Notes: generated from the sequence alone by a model not told the origin. DNA of 64,000 nucleotides from Actibacterium naphthalenivorans (GCF_014196965.1 NZ_JACIEQ010000004.1:248001-312000); one strand, 5' to 3'. Shown: positions 1 through 9,929, counted from the stretch's first letter. Numbers and translations: made by a program.

Positions 1-714
1 CGCGATCTCAAGCGCGGGCATGGTCCGAAGCAGCGACAATGTCGCGTAAGTGATCAAGAGCGCCCAGGCGAAGGACGCCAGAGTGCCGATGATCACATAT
101 TCCGATGCGCGCTGATCCTGCGACGCGGTGTCGAAGCGCAGGATCGATTTCGCGGCGATCAGAAAGCCGATCCCGGCCGGTTCGCCCACCATCACCATCA
201 GAAAAATCAGCGCCCGTTCCAGCACTCCGATCAGCCGCCCGCCATTGCGCAGCCCCTCGGGAAGGGCGGCGTCCTGATAGGGGCGCATCAGCATGCCCAC
301 GGCAAACCCGCCCGCCCGCGTGACAAGCAGCAACCCGGTGACAAGCAGCATGATCTGCGGCAGGGCGGGCAGCCCGGCCCAGAGGCCGGAGGCGTATAGC
401 GCCGGGCTGATGGCCGCGACGGCGATGATCGTGGCAAGATGCGCCGCCTGATCGGCAAGATAGGCGGCCAATGTATCGCCCAGCCCTTTGGGCAGGTGGG
501 TCTTGATCGCGTCGATCACACCATGCGCCAGCGCCAGCGCGATCAGCTCCGGCGCGTCCCAGCGCCCGGTGGCGGCCTGCGCCGTCACCAGAACGATCAG
601 CACATGCAGCAGCAGCACCTGCGGCCTGCGCTTGTTTTCGGTCGACCATCTGGTCTGAAAGACGAAATCAGCCAGCACATGGGCGAAGAGAAGTGCAACC
701 AGAGTTTCGATCAT
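1..714 (-). CDS. DUF3307 family membrane protein (partial, C-terminus off the left edge)
   Basis: The N-terminal 238 residues of an integral membrane protein are present; the frame is still open at base 1. The start is the ATG at 714-712 (protein begins MIETLVALLFAHVLADF), giving the short hydrophobic N-terminus with an embedded Asp that is usual in DUF3307. Further hydrophobic stretches lie at about residues 33-50, 88-105, 118-140, 163-182 and 212-232. The function of DUF3307 is unknown. Members are often encoded beside SatD-type proteins, and such a gene lies 150 bp upstream on the same strand, so the two are probably functionally linked. The family assignment is by sequence recognition. 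Confidence 0.82.
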   Translation of the reverse strand, partial: MIETLVALLFAHVLADFVFQTRWSTENKRRPQVLLLHVLIVLVTAQAATGRWDAPELIALALAHGVIDAIKTHLPKGLGDTLAAYLADQAAHLATIIAVAAISPALYASGLWAGLPALPQIMLLVTGLLLVTRAGGFAVGMLMRPYQDAALPEGLRNGGRLIGVLERALIFLMVMVGEPAGIGFLIAAKSILRFDTASQDQRASEYVIIGTLASFAWALLITYATLSLLRTMPALEIA

Positions 715-730
715 CCGCAGCCCCCGGTGC

Positions 731-840
731 CTACAAGCTTTGAGATTTGTGAAATCACTTTACAAGGCCATGGCCTCATGCCCAAAGACGGAACTGCCGG
801 CAATTCACAAGTCCTCAAGCCTGTAACTCGCACTACAAGC
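731..840. promoter_or_regulatory. Cluster of ACAAG/TTGTGAA repeats, candidate operator of the SatD/DUF3307 pair
   Basis: The 150-bp gap between the SatD-like gene and the DUF3307 gene is AT-richer than its surroundings and holds repeated short elements. CTACAAGC occurs at 731-738 and 833-840. An imperfect inverted repeat TTGTGAA-N5-TTTACAA lies at 747-765, and TTCACAA at 804-810. The clustering suggests binding sites for the helix-turn-helix protein encoded next door. This is inference; no such operator is known to me. Confidence 0.4.
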
Positions 841-864
841 CCCAAAGCTTGTTCTGCCCGGTGC

Positions 865-1494
865 TCACGCATAGCTTCGCGCCTCGAACAGCCGCAAACT
901 CTCGTCCAGCCCCCACAGCCCCGCGCCGTTCAGGCGGATGGCGAAAGCCTGCTGGGTGATGCCCAACTTCGCCGCCATCTCGCTTTGCGACGGGGCGCCA
1001 GGGGCCAGGGCAAGGGTCAGCGCCTCGGCCTGTTTCGCGGTCCAGTGGCGCGACAAGGCATCGGCGAGGGCGAACACACCCGCCGCCTCGCCCGGAAGGG
1101 CCGGGGCGGCCAGCACCAGCCGGCGCCCGCGCGGCATGGTATCCAGCGCATGCCCCGACAGCTCGAACGCGGCGCCCCCGGCACTGTCGAGCCGGCCCGC
1201 GGGCAGCTCGGGCACCACCCCGATCCCGGCCGCAATCCGCGTGGCAAGCCCCGCGTCACCGGCCCGCAGACAGGCGGTCAGATACAGGCAGGCCCGAAAG
1301 GCAAGCCCCGGATGTTCAAGATAAATTTGCCAGCCATCCCCCCTGAACCGGGTGAAGCGCGTGTCTGCCCCCGTCCAGCCCGCCACCACCTGCGCCCCGG
1401 CACCGAGCGCGGCCATCGCGGCTTCTACAGCCGTCGGCCCGGCCTTGGTCGATCCCACCAGATCGCCTGTCAATACGGCTGCCACGCTGCTCAT
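865..1494 (-). CDS. SatD-like protein with C-terminal helix-turn-helix
   Basis: A 209-residue protein. The start at 1494 was chosen because GGAG lies about 7 nt before it; the frame continues upstream but without a better ribosome site. The N-terminus (AVLTGDLVGSTK, residues 5-16) and a central FRGDGWQIYL resemble SatD-type or cyclase-like alpha/beta domains. The C-terminal 45 residues (SQSEMAAKLGITQQAF) are a clear helix-turn-helix followed by one more helix. It lies upstream of the DUF3307 gene, a recurrent pairing. It is most likely a cytoplasmic regulator or sensor of that pair; the ligand is unknown. A general MarR-like label is possible but fits the N-terminus less well. Confidence 0.65.
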   Translation of the reverse strand: MSSVAAVLTGDLVGSTKAGPTAVEAAMAALGAGAQVVAGWTGADTRFTRFRGDGWQIYLEHPGLAFRACLYLTACLRAGDAGLATRIAAGIGVVPELPAGRLDSAGGAAFELSGHALDTMPRGRRLVLAAPALPGEAAGVFALADALSRHWTAKQAEALTLALAPGAPSQSEMAAKLGITQQAFAIRLNGAGLWGLDESLRLFEARSYA

Positions 1495-1578
1495 GTCATC
1501 TCCGGCCTGATTTGACGGGATGATAGAAGCGGTCAGCCGCAAGACGCAACAGAACCCTGTGGAAAAGACAGGGCCGTC

Positions 1579-1941
1579 TTACATGAAGCCCAGTTCCAGC
1601 CGTGCCTCGTCGCTCATCATGTCCATGCCCCAGGGCGGATCGAATGTCATCTCGACATCCACCTGCTTCACCCCCGGCAAGGGCTCGATGGCTTCCGCCA
1701 GCCACCCCGGCATCTCGCCCGCGACCGGGCAGCCGGGTGCCGTCAGCGTCATCATCACGCGCACCGCGTTCTCGGCGTCGATCTCGATCGTGTAAACCAG
1801 ACCAAGATCATAGATATTCACCGGAATTTCCGGGTCATAAACCGTGCGGCAGGCCTCCACGACCGAATCGTAAAGCGGATGTTCCGTGGTCGAAGGCTTG
1901 ATGAGGGGCGCACCCTCCAGCGGTTCGCTCGGCTGTGTCAT
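1579..1941 (-). CDS. MIP18/DUF59 family protein, SufT-like Fe-S assembly factor
   Basis: A 120-residue cytoplasmic protein of the MIP18 (DUF59) family. The signature VYDPEIPVNIYDLGLVYTIE lies at residues 38-57 and the conserved Cys sits in TAPGCPVAGEMP at about residue 71. The C-terminal VDVEMTFDPPWGMDMMSDEA block is typical of SufT/YitW, which help to mature Fe-S proteins. The N-terminal 30 residues are an unstructured extension seen in alphaproteobacterial members. GGAGAG stands about 8 nt before the ATG. No other suf genes are within the window, so it is a stand-alone copy. Confidence 0.88.
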   Translation of the reverse strand: MTQPSEPLEGAPLIKPSTTEHPLYDSVVEACRTVYDPEIPVNIYDLGLVYTIEIDAENAVRVMMTLTAPGCPVAGEMPGWLAEAIEPLPGVKQVDVEMTFDPPWGMDMMSDEARLELGFM

Positions 1942-2035
1942 ATGCTCTGCTCTCCAAAGTTGAGGGAATATATAAGAATTATGCCGCGAAGGTCCAGAGC
2001 CCCGGCGCGCGCGCCTGCGTATTTCATCTTTCCGA

Positions 2036-2054
2036 AAATATCCCCGCCGGAGGC
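2036..2054 (-). repeat. Copy 1 of a 19-bp intergenic motif
   Basis: Read on the minus strand this is GCCTCCGGCGGGGATATTT. The same 19 bases occur at 16519-16537 on the plus strand. Both copies are intergenic and near gene 3' ends. I recall this kind of motif as abundant between genes in Rhodobacteraceae; that is recollection, not a search. Confidence 0.6.
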
Positions 2055-2099
2055 GTACCCGAGGCGCCGCAGGCGCCGAGACAAGAACAATGGCCCGGA

Positions 2100-3518
2100 T
2101 CAGCCCGCGCTCCGTGTCCGCCTGCGCGCCGGGGCCGGGCGCACCCGCTTCTCGATCTCGTCGAACAGAAGCGCCGCCACATTCTTCGAGCTGGCCTTTT
2201 CGATCCCCTCGAACCCCGGCGATGAATTCACCTCCAGCACCTTCGGCCCGTCGTCCGAGCGCAGCAGATCCACTCCCGCCATGTTCAGCCGGAACGCCCG
2301 CGCCGCGCGCACCGCCGTCTCGCGCTCGGTCTTGGTGATGCGCACCGCCTCGGCCCGCCCGCCCTGATGCAGGTTCGAGCGGAACTCGCCCGGCTCGGCC
2401 ACCCGGCGCATCGCCGCCACCACCTTGCCGCCGATCACCAGACAGCGGATATCCTCGCCCGCCGCCTCTTTCACGAAATGCTGCACCAGAAAACTGGCCT
2501 TGAGCCCGCGAAACGCCGAAATCACCGATTGCGCGGCCTTCCTGGTTTCGGCCAGCACCACGCCCTTGCCCTGGGTCGATTCCAGCAGCTTCACGATCAG
2601 CGGCGCCCCGCCCACCAGTTCGATCAGGCTGTCATTGTCCTTGGGCGAGGCGGCGAAGGCTGTGGTCGGCATCCCGATGCGGTGGCGCGCAAGGATCTGA
2701 TGGGCATAAAGCTTGTCGCGGCTGGCGGTGATCCCGTCAGAGCCGTTCACGCAATAGGTGCCGATGGTTTCGAACTGGCGGATCACCGCGGTGCCGTAAG
2801 AGGTGAACGAGGCGCCGATGCGCGGGATCACCGCGTCATAGCGGGGCAGGCGCTGGCCGTCATAATGCACCTCGGGCGCCAGCGCGTTGATCGCCATGTA
2901 GCAGCGCGAGGTGTCGATCACCTCGACGACATGGCCCCGCTTTTCGCCCTCGGCCACGATTCGCCGGGTCGAGAAGTTATGTTCCTCGCGGCTGAGCACG
3001 GCGATGCGCAGGGTCCGTGCCGGGGCGACTTCGCGCACGGCGGTGGAGTGATACACGTCATACGACAGGCGCGGCTGGCAAAAGCTTTCGCCGGGGCTGA
3101 TCACCACGTTGTCGCCAAAGGCCTGACGGCCCAGCAGCATCCGATAGGCCATCGACCCGCGGTCGGTCAGCGTCACTTCGATCGGCCAGGTCCGCGTGCC
3201 CATGGCGATGTCGCAGCGGATCACATAGCGCAGTTCCGTCTCGCCGTTCGAGGATGTCACCTCGCGCCGGTCGACGATATCGGCCGAGCAGGGGATCGTC
3301 AGATCCTCGCGCCCGGGTATCGGATGCACCGCGAAGCGCACGCGCGGCCGGTCGGCCGGGCCGAAGGGCTCGATATCGAACGCATGCAGCGCCGAGGTCT
3401 TGGCCCCGGTGTCCACCTTGGCCTTCAGCGCCGGCAGCCCGAGGCCGGGCAGGGCGGCCCATTCTTCCCATCCCAGGCGAAAATCGCCAGTCTCATTGCC
3501 GGTGCCGTCCATCGTCAT
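2100..3518 (-). CDS. rimK: RimB-RimK fusion: aspartyl-protease-like domain plus ATP-grasp glutamate ligase
   Basis: A 472-residue fusion. The N-terminal third is the RimK-associated retropepsin-like domain (PF05618), with the D-T-G-A motif in [10 protein letters not shown] at residues 35-44. The C-terminal half is an ATP-grasp ligase of the RimK type ([29 protein letters not shown] near the end), which adds glutamates to the C-terminus of ribosomal protein S6 or to a similar substrate. The start at 3518 has AAGGGG just upstream and leaves 70 bp to the divergent tgt start. Standalone RimK is about 300 residues, so the fusion is real, as in other roseobacters. Substrate specificity cannot be read from the sequence. 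Confidence 0.88.
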   Translation of the reverse strand: MTMDGTGNETGDFRLGWEEWAALPGLGLPALKAKVDTGAKTSALHAFDIEPFGPADRPRVRFAVHPIPGREDLTIPCSADIVDRREVTSSNGETELRYVIRCDIAMGTRTWPIEVTLTDRGSMAYRMLLGRQAFGDNVVISPGESFCQPRLSYDVYHSTAVREVAPARTLRIAVLSREEHNFSTRRIVAEGEKRGHVVEVIDTSRCYMAINALAPEVHYDGQRLPRYDAVIPRIGASFTSYGTAVIRQFETIGTYCVNGSDGITASRDKLYAHQILARHRIGMPTTAFAASPKDNDSLIELVGGAPLIVKLLESTQGKGVVLAETRKAAQSVISAFRGLKASFLVQHFVKEAAGEDIRCLVIGGKVVAAMRRVAEPGEFRSNLHQGGRAEAVRITKTERETAVRAARAFRLNMAGVDLLRSDDGPKVLEVNSSPGFEGIEKASSKNVAALLFDEIEKRVRPAPARRRTRSAG

Positions 3519-3588
3519 GCGCCCCTTCTTGGATTTTCCGTGGAATCGCCTATACCGGCTGTCCCATCGGTGGCTTGCAGGAACAGAT

Positions 3589-4719
3589 ATGGCCGAGCGT
3601 TTCAACTTCCATGTGAACTCGCGTGACGGAATGGCCCGCCAGGGTGTGATTTCCACACCGCGCGGCGACATTCGCACGCCGGCCTTCATGCCGGTGGGCA
3701 CTGCGGCCACCGTCAAGGCGATGATGCCTGAAAGCGTGGCCGCCACCGGCGCCGATATCTTGCTGGGCAACACCTATCACCTGATGCTGCGCCCCACCGC
3801 CGAGCGGATCGACCGGCTGGGCGGGCTGCACCGGTTCATGAACTGGCAAAAGCCGATCCTGACCGACAGCGGCGGCTTTCAGGTCATGAGCCTGACCGGC
3901 CTGCGCAAGCTGACCGAACAGGGGGTGAAGTTCAAATCCCACATCGACGGGTCCGAACACATGCTGACGCCCGAGCGCAGCATGGAGATCCAGCGCCTGC
4001 TGGGCAGCGACATCGTGATGTGTTTCGACGAATGTCCCGCCCTGCCCGCCCCGGAAGAGCGCGTGGCCGAGAGCATGCGCATGTCGATGCGTTGGGCCGC
4101 GCGCTCGCGCGACGCGTTCGGCGACAGGCCAGGCCATGCGCTGTTCGGAATTCAGCAGGGCGGCGTCACCCGGGATCTGCGCGCCGAAAGCGCCGAAAAG
4201 CTGCGCGCGATCGGCTTTGACGGCTACGCGGTGGGCGGCCTCGCCGTGGGCGAGGGCCAGGAGGCGATGTTCGGCGTGCTTGACTATGCCACCGACATGC
4301 TGCCGGAGGACAAGCCGCGCTATCTGATGGGCGTGGGCAAGCCCGACGATATCGTCGGCGCCGTGGCGCGCGGCATCGACATGATGGATTGCGTGCTTCC
4401 CTCGCGCTCCGGCCGCACCGGGCAGGTGTTCACGCGCCGGGGCGTGGTCAACATCAAGAATGCCCGCCATCAGGACGATCCCCGCCCGCTGGACGAGACA
4501 TGCGCCTGCCCGGCCTGCCGGGGCTACAGCCGCGCCTATCTGCACCACGTGTTCCGCGCGCAGGAGATCATCAGCTCGATGCTGCTGACATGGCACAACC
4601 TGCATTATTATCAGGAGTTGATGCAGGGCATCCGCGAGGCCATCGCCGCGGGCAGGTTCGAGGCCTTTCAGGCGGATTTCCATGCGCAGCGGGCCGAGGG
4701 CGACATCGCGCCGCTCTGA
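3589..4719 (+). CDS. tgt: tRNA-guanine transglycosylase
   Basis: A 376-residue enzyme exchanging guanine 34 for preQ1 in tRNAs with GUN anticodons, part of queuosine synthesis. Catalytic Asp93 lies in ILTDSGGFQ and the nucleophilic Asp in [13 protein letters not shown] at about residue 267. The zinc site is C305, C307, C310 and H336, the family spacing. The ATG at 3589 starts MAERFNFH directly after the divergent rimK promoter region; a longer frame upstream has no family support. queA, the next pathway step, is 34 kb away in this window. Confidence 0.97.
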   Translation: MAERFNFHVNSRDGMARQGVISTPRGDIRTPAFMPVGTAATVKAMMPESVAATGADILLGNTYHLMLRPTAERIDRLGGLHRFMNWQKPILTDSGGFQVMSLTGLRKLTEQGVKFKSHIDGSEHMLTPERSMEIQRLLGSDIVMCFDECPALPAPEERVAESMRMSMRWAARSRDAFGDRPGHALFGIQQGGVTRDLRAESAEKLRAIGFDGYAVGGLAVGEGQEAMFGVLDYATDMLPEDKPRYLMGVGKPDDIVGAVARGIDMMDCVLPSRSGRTGQVFTRRGVVNIKNARHQDDPRPLDETCACPACRGYSRAYLHHVFRAQEIISSMLLTWHNLHYYQELMQGIREAIAAGRFEAFQADFHAQRAEGDIAPL

Positions 4720-4963
4720 TCATCTGCGCAGGGTGGTCTGTGCATCACTGCGGCAGGTGATAAACCGGCGCTTTATCAAGGCATTGGGGCGGGCGATCCG
4801 AGATATCACAATTGCGTGATCGGTGCCGGCATTGCCGCAGGTGCATGGGCCGGTAGATGTTGGGCGAGTGCTGACACTTCAGGCAGGTGCCATCGCCGCA
4901 TTGCCCTGCGCGTGCGGACCGATCCCTTTGCCCGGAGTTGACCCCTTTCCAAGGATGCGATCC

Positions 4964-6061
4964 ATGACCGAAAAACTCTTTACCCCCTTTACCGCCGGCG
5001 AGATCGAGCTGCGCAACCGCGTTGTGATGGCCCCGCTCACACGCAACCGGGCCGACCCGGCAACCGACGCCCCCACCGACATGCACGTCACCTATTACAC
5101 CCAGCGCGCCGGTGCCGGGCTGATCATCACCGAGGCGTCGCAGATCAGCCCCGAGGGCAAGGGCTATCTGGCCACGCCCGGCATCTACAGCGATGCGCAG
5201 GTCGCGGGTTGGAAAGCGGTGACCGACGCGGTGCATGAAAAGGGCGGCAGGATGGTGATCCAGCTGTGGCATGTGGGCCGCGTGTCGCATTGCTCGCTCC
5301 AGCCGGACGGGGGGCAGCCTGTCGCGCCCTCGGCCATCGCGGCGGAGGCGATGACCTATACCGAGGAAGGGTTCGTTCCCACGTCCGAGCCGCGCGCGCT
5401 GGCGCTGGACGAGATCCCGCGCATCGTCGAGGACTATCGCAAGGCCGCGGCGGCGGCGCGCGCGGCCGGGTTCGACGGGGTCGAGGTGCATGGCGCCAAC
5501 GGCTATCTGCTGGACCAGTTCATGCGCGATGGCAGCAACACGCGCGACGATGCCTATGGCGGGTCGATCGAGAACCGCACCAGGCTGTTGTTCGAGGTGC
5601 TGGACGCCGTGACCGGAGAGTTGGGCGGGGGCCGCGTCGGCCTGCGTCTGAGCCCGTTCTCGAAATCGAACGGTATTTCGGAAAGCGATCCGATGACGCT
5701 GTTTACCCATGTGATCAAGGGGCTGAACCGCTATGGCCTGGCCTATTTGCACATGGTCGAGGGCCAGACAGGCGGATCGCGGGAACTGGACGCTGGAAAC
5801 AGCATCGACACCCTGCGCGGCCTGTTCGAGGGGGCCTATATGGCCAACAACGGTTATGACCGTGATCTTGCCATTCGCGCGGTGGACGAGGGAAAGGCCG
5901 ATCTGGTGGCCTTCGGGCGCCCCTTCATCGCCAACCCCGATCTGGTCGAGCGGCTGAAGCAGGATGCGCCGTTGAACCCGCTGCGCCAGGAGTTGCTCTA
6001 TGGCGGCGGGGCCGAGGGCTATACCGACTATCCGTCGCTTCAGGACAGCGTGGTGGCCTGA
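4964..6061 (+). CDS. Alkene reductase, old yellow enzyme family
   Basis: A 365-residue FMN-dependent oxidoreductase of the NemA/OYE type that reduces activated C=C bonds with NAD(P)H. The TIM barrel begins LFTPFTAGEIELRNRVVMAP. The substrate-binding pair lies in VHGANGYLLDQF (His about 175, Asn about 178), followed by the YGGSIENR signature and the late FMN-binding segment DLVAFGRPFIANPDL. The start at 4964 has AAGGA about 8 nt upstream; an ATG 9 nt earlier is less well placed. It is probably monocistronic: 244 bp separate it from tgt and a convergent gene follows. The natural substrate is unknown. Confidence 0.92.
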   Translation: MTEKLFTPFTAGEIELRNRVVMAPLTRNRADPATDAPTDMHVTYYTQRAGAGLIITEASQISPEGKGYLATPGIYSDAQVAGWKAVTDAVHEKGGRMVIQLWHVGRVSHCSLQPDGGQPVAPSAIAAEAMTYTEEGFVPTSEPRALALDEIPRIVEDYRKAAAAARAAGFDGVEVHGANGYLLDQFMRDGSNTRDDAYGGSIENRTRLLFEVLDAVTGELGGGRVGLRLSPFSKSNGISESDPMTLFTHVIKGLNRYGLAYLHMVEGQTGGSRELDAGNSIDTLRGLFEGAYMANNGYDRDLAIRAVDEGKADLVAFGRPFIANPDLVERLKQDAPLNPLRQELLYGGGAEGYTDYPSLQDSVVA

Positions 6062-6107
6062 GCCGGGATGGTCGGGCCGTCCCGCCGCAGGGAGGGGCGG
6101 CCCGCTT

Positions 6108-7112
6108 TCAGGCCGCCCGCGCAGCGGCCAGCAGCCGTGCCTCGTAGGATTTGACGGAATAAAAGGCATCGCTCCGCCGGCAAAGGCGGCGGCGCCAGCG
6201 CTTCGGGATTTCGGCGAAGAAATCCAGCCGTGCTTCGGCGGCAAGGCCGTTCAGCGCGGGCAGGGAGGGTTGATAGCTTTCGGTCTCCAGCCCGTTCGAC
6301 AGCACGATATCATGATCCTCGAGCAGGAGGTGGTAATAGGTCACGCCCCCGTCCGGGCAGGCCTGGCGGGCGCTTTCACCCAGAAGGTATTTCGCGGGCA
6401 CCAGAACCTCGGGCTCTCCGAAATGCAGCGTGTTGCGCCAGCTGCGCACCAGAACGCGGTGCTGGGGCGACACATAAAGATCGCTGTGCGGGCGCCGGTG
6501 GCCGAACGCGTTGCGCGGGATGCAGATCGGGCGGAACTGGGGCGCCTGTTCCAGCTCGGCGGCTGAAAGCGTGCGCCGGGCGACCCAGATCAGCGGCACC
6601 GCCCGCCCCAGGTTGTTCAGGATCAGGTCGCCCGCCTTCAGCACCTCGACCCGCCGCTCGCCGTCGGGCGTGTCGATCAGGGTGCCGCCCGCGAAACAGA
6701 TCAGGATATCCGTCGTCGTATCCAGATTGGCGATCGGGTGGGCGCCGTTGGGAAACGCATTCATCGTGGCGGCGGAAGCCGGGGTGCCCGTCAGGAAGAA
6801 ATAGCGCTGGCCGTCGTCGGTGGTGATGACAGTGATCGGCTCTCCGCGCAGATCCTCGCCGTTGACGTCGGACAGTTTGTTGGTGTCCGGCAGATCGCCC
6901 GAGAATTCGACCGTAAAGCTCATCGGCACACCGTCGACCAACACCGTCGTGTCCGGATCGGGCAGCCCGCCATTGTAATCCAGCACAAAGTCGCCCGCCT
7001 GAGACTGGAATTCAAGCTGCGCCACCGGCGTCTTGTTCGTGCCCTGCGCGTTCAGCGACGCATTATTCGCCTTAGAACTGTCACCCCGCGCAAAGAAGGT
7101 GGGATTTGCCAT
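6108..7112 (-). CDS. Hint (Hint_2) domain protein, probable autoprocessing protein
   Basis: A 334-residue protein. Residues 1-135 form a repeat-poor, Asp/Gly-rich beta-type region. A Hint domain then begins at Cys139 (CFAGGTLIDTPDGERRVEVL) and includes VSPQHRVLV and HDIVLSNGLETESY, the hallmarks of the Hint_2 family common in Rhodobacteraceae. Cys139 would make the N-S acyl shift that allows self-cleavage. There is no C-extein after the Hint core except about 40 basic residues, and no classical signal peptide. The N-terminal half may be released or attached to something. There is no good ribosome site before the ATG, so the start is less certain. Confidence 0.85.
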   Translation of the reverse strand: MANPTFFARGDSSKANNASLNAQGTNKTPVAQLEFQSQAGDFVLDYNGGLPDPDTTVLVDGVPMSFTVEFSGDLPDTNKLSDVNGEDLRGEPITVITTDDGQRYFFLTGTPASAATMNAFPNGAHPIANLDTTTDILICFAGGTLIDTPDGERRVEVLKAGDLILNNLGRAVPLIWVARRTLSAAELEQAPQFRPICIPRNAFGHRRPHSDLYVSPQHRVLVRSWRNTLHFGEPEVLVPAKYLLGESARQACPDGGVTYYHLLLEDHDIVLSNGLETESYQPSLPALNGLAAEARLDFFAEIPKRWRRRLCRRSDAFYSVKSYEARLLAAARAA

Positions 7113-7469
7113 TTTTTACTGCTCGGTCGCATATTTTTGTTATCGGCCTCCAGATTGCGGTGAAAATGTGGCACGAATTGGGCGGCGTTCGATTTGTAAC
7201 GCCCATATATGCGGTTAACGGCTGGTGAATCGGCCGGATTGCGGAACAATTGGCTAAAATCGGTGGTTTTCGTTGCTGACACTGTCGGATTTCCGGCGAT
7301 GCGCGCTTGCACGTCTTTGGCGTCGAAGGCATGCTGTGTTACAAAGCTGACGCAGGTCGTGGTTGAAACGGGGGGGCGAACCCCCAGATATTGATACCAA
7401 GACCGGAGAAGGCCGGATGCCGCCGACGATCGGGGCTGGCGCCTTCTTGCAACGAACCAAGGAAACAGA
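7113..7469. other. Divergent promoter region between the Hint gene and lon (357 bp)
   Basis: No gene is visible here. The half next to the Hint gene (7113-7260) is markedly AT-rich with T-runs. The lon-proximal half contains the sigma-32-like promoter listed separately and a G7/C6 run that could fold into a short hairpin. Short frames crossing it have no ribosome sites or family resemblance. Confidence 0.7.
7362..7389 (+). promoter_or_regulatory. Sigma-32 (RpoH)-type promoter of lon
   Basis: GTTGAAA at 7362-7368 is followed after 13 nt by CCCCAGAT at 7382-7389, against the heat-shock consensus CTTGAAA-N11-16-CCCCATNT. Transcription would start near 7395, leaving a 75-nt leader before lon. 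lon is a classical heat-shock gene, so position and identity agree. Confidence 0.65.
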
Positions 7470-9878
7470 ATGCAAGAGCAAATCAGTCAATCCTATCCCG
7501 TTCTCCCGCTGCGCGACATCGTGGTTTTCCCGCATATGATCGTGCCGCTTTTCGTGGGGCGCGAACGGTCCGTCCGCGCATTGGAAGAAGTGATGGCGGA
7601 TGACAAGCAGATTTTGCTGTCCAGCCAGATCGACCCGTCGGTGGACGATCCGACGGCAGAGGGCATCTATCGCACCGGTGTTCTGGCCAATGTCCTGCAA
7701 CTGCTGAAGCTGCCCGACGGCACCGTGAAGGTGCTGGTCGAAGGCCGCGCGCGCGTGCGCATCACCGAATTCCTCGAGAACGAGGATTTCTTCGAGGCCA
7801 GCGCCGAGGTGCTGGAAGAAGTGCCGGGCGATGATGATACGCTCGAGGCGCTGGTGCGTTCCGTCTCGAAGGAATTCGAGCGCTATGCCAAGATCAAGAA
7901 GAACATCCCCGAAGAGGCGATGGCCGCTGTTTCGGACACCCGCGAGGCCGCGAAGCTGGCCGATCTGGTGGCCGGGCATCTGGGCATCGAGGTCGACCAG
8001 AAGCAGGAGCTTCTGGAAACACTCTCTGTCGCCGAGCGGCTGGAGAAGATTTATGGCCTGATGCAGGGCGAGATGTCGGTGCTTCAGGTCGAGAAGAAGA
8101 TCAAGACCCGCGTCAAGAGCCAGATGGAGCGGACCCAGCGCGAATATTATCTGAATGAGCAGATGAAGGCCATTCAGAAGGAACTGGGCGATGGCGACGA
8201 AGGCCAGAACGAGATTGCCGAGCTGGAGCAGCGTATCGCCGCCACCAAGCTGAGCAAGGAGGCCCGCGAAAAGGCCGACGCCGAGATCAAGAAGCTGAAG
8301 TCGATGTCGCCGATGTCGGCCGAGGCCACGGTCGTGCGTAACTATCTGGAGTGGATGCTGTCGATCCCGTGGGGCGTGCGCAGCCGCGTCAAGAAGGATC
8401 TGGGCCGGGCTCAGGGCGTGCTGGATACCGATCACTATGGCCTGGAGAAGGTCAAGGAGCGGATCGTCGAATATCTGGCCGTGCAGCAGCGGTCGAAAAA
8501 GCTGAAAGGCCCGATCCTGTGCCTTGTCGGCCCTCCGGGCGTGGGCAAGACCAGCCTGGGCAAATCGGTGGCCAAGGCCACGGGGCGCGAGTTCATCCGC
8601 ATCAGCCTTGGCGGCGTGCGCGACGAATCCGAGATTCGCGGCCACCGCCGGACCTATATCGGCTCGATGCCGGGCAAGATCATCCAGGCGCTGAAAAAGG
8701 CGAAAACCACCAATCCGCTGATCCTGCTCGACGAGATCGACAAGATGGGCCAGGATTTCCGGGGCGACCCGGCCAGCGCGATGCTGGAGGTGCTGGACCC
8801 CGAACAGAACGCCACTTTCGTGGATCACTATCTGGAGGTCGAATACGATCTTTCGGATGTGATGTTCCTGACCACGGCGAACTCCTACAACATGCCGGGC
8901 CCGCTTCTGGACCGGATGGAGATCATCCCGCTGGCCGGCTACACCGAGGACGAAAAGCGCGAGATCGCCAAGCAGCACCTGATCGCCAAGCAGGTCAAGA
9001 ACCACGGGCTGCGCAAGGATGAGTTCGAGCTGACCGACGAGGCGCTGATCGAGATGATCCGCACCTATACCCGCGAAGCGGGCGTGCGGAACCTTGAACG
9101 TGAGATCGCCAAGCTGGCGCGCAAGGCTGTCACCCGGATCGTCCGCAAGGATGTGGACAAGGTGATGATCACGCCCGAGAACCTCGAAGATTATCTCGGG
9201 GTGAAGCGCTTCCGCTATGGTCTGGCTGAACAGGAAGATCAGGTGGGCGTCGTCACCGGCCTGGCCTGGACCAGCGTGGGCGGCGAGCTGCTGTCGATCG
9301 AGGCGCTGAAACTGCCGGGCAAGGGCCGGATGAAGACCACCGGCAAGCTGGGCGACGTGATGAAGGAAAGCATCGACGCGGCGTCGAGCTTCGTGCGGTC
9401 CATCGCGCCCGAGATCGGGGTGAAGCCGCCGGTGTTCGAGAAGGTGGATATCCACGTTCACGTCCCCGAGGGCGCGACGCCCAAGGACGGGCCGAGCGCC
9501 GGTGTCGGCATGGTCACGTCGATCGTGTCGGTGCTGACCCACATTCCGGTCCGCAAGGACATCGCCATGACCGGCGAGGTCACGCTGCGCGGCAATGTGC
9601 TGGCCATCGGCGGGCTGAAGGAAAAGCTGCTGGCGGCCCTGCGCGGCGGGATCAAGACGGTGCTCATTCCGCAGGAGAATGAGAAGGATCTGACCGAGAT
9701 CCCGGACAATGTGAAGCAGGGGCTGACGATCATCCCGGTTTCGCATGTGCGCGATGTGCTCAAACACGCGCTGGTGCGCGCGCCCGAGCCCATCGAATGG
9801 GACGAGGCCGCCGAAGAGGCCGCCGCCCAGGCCGCGCTTGCGGCCCGGTCGGAAGGGGCTCCGGCGACAGCGCACTGA
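7470..9878 (+). CDS. lon: ATP-dependent protease Lon
   Basis: An 802-residue LonA. The N-terminal substrate-recognition domain begins [20 protein letters not shown], followed by a helical linker. The AAA+ module has its Walker A GPPGVGKT near residue 355 and Walker [10 protein letters not shown]. The peptidase domain has catalytic Ser in PKDGPSAGV (about 675) and Lys in [10 protein letters not shown] (about 718). It degrades misfolded and regulatory proteins in the cytoplasm. Length is normal and the Ala/Glu-rich tail is lineage-typical. It has its own heat-shock-like promoter and a strong terminator 20 bp downstream, so it is monocistronic. Confidence 0.98.
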   Translation: MQEQISQSYPVLPLRDIVVFPHMIVPLFVGRERSVRALEEVMADDKQILLSSQIDPSVDDPTAEGIYRTGVLANVLQLLKLPDGTVKVLVEGRARVRITEFLENEDFFEASAEVLEEVPGDDDTLEALVRSVSKEFERYAKIKKNIPEEAMAAVSDTREAAKLADLVAGHLGIEVDQKQELLETLSVAERLEKIYGLMQGEMSVLQVEKKIKTRVKSQMERTQREYYLNEQMKAIQKELGDGDEGQNEIAELEQRIAATKLSKEAREKADAEIKKLKSMSPMSAEATVVRNYLEWMLSIPWGVRSRVKKDLGRAQGVLDTDHYGLEKVKERIVEYLAVQQRSKKLKGPILCLVGPPGVGKTSLGKSVAKATGREFIRISLGGVRDESEIRGHRRTYIGSMPGKIIQALKKAKTTNPLILLDEIDKMGQDFRGDPASAMLEVLDPEQNATFVDHYLEVEYDLSDVMFLTTANSYNMPGPLLDRMEIIPLAGYTEDEKREIAKQHLIAKQVKNHGLRKDEFELTDEALIEMIRTYTREAGVRNLEREIAKLARKAVTRIVRKDVDKVMITPENLEDYLGVKRFRYGLAEQEDQVGVVTGLAWTSVGGELLSIEALKLPGKGRMKTTGKLGDVMKESIDAASSFVRSIAPEIGVKPPVFEKVDIHVHVPEGATPKDGPSAGVGMVTSIVSVLTHIPVRKDIAMTGEVTLRGNVLAIGGLKEKLLAALRGGIKTVLIPQENEKDLTEIPDNVKQGLTIIPVSHVRDVLKHALVRAPEPIEWDEAAEEAAAQAALAARSEGAPATAH

Positions 9879-9897
9879 GCCTCCGGCACAAGCAACG

Positions 9898-9929
9898 AAG
9901 GCACGCCCTCACCGGCGTGCCTTTTCTTT
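9898..9929 (+). terminator. Rho-independent terminator of lon
   Basis: A 10-bp stem AAGGCACGCC / GGCGTGCCTT with loop CTCACC is followed by TTCTTT. It lies 20 bp after the lon stop. Confidence 0.9.

Noticed and set aside
4745-4905. Minus-strand frame rich in cysteine (CGDGTCLKC, then four more Cys in about 50 residues) between tgt and the old yellow enzyme gene
   Set aside because: No ATG, GTG or TTG start in frame near it and no ribosome site; the frame only exists as a continuation of antisense sequence.
7254-9875. 873-codon antisense frame across lon
   Set aside because: It mirrors lon codon for codon, is Leu/His-rich without any domain, and arises from the GC-rich third positions. The same applies to long antisense frames over mrcA (27756-30023), uvrA and the AsmA-like gene.
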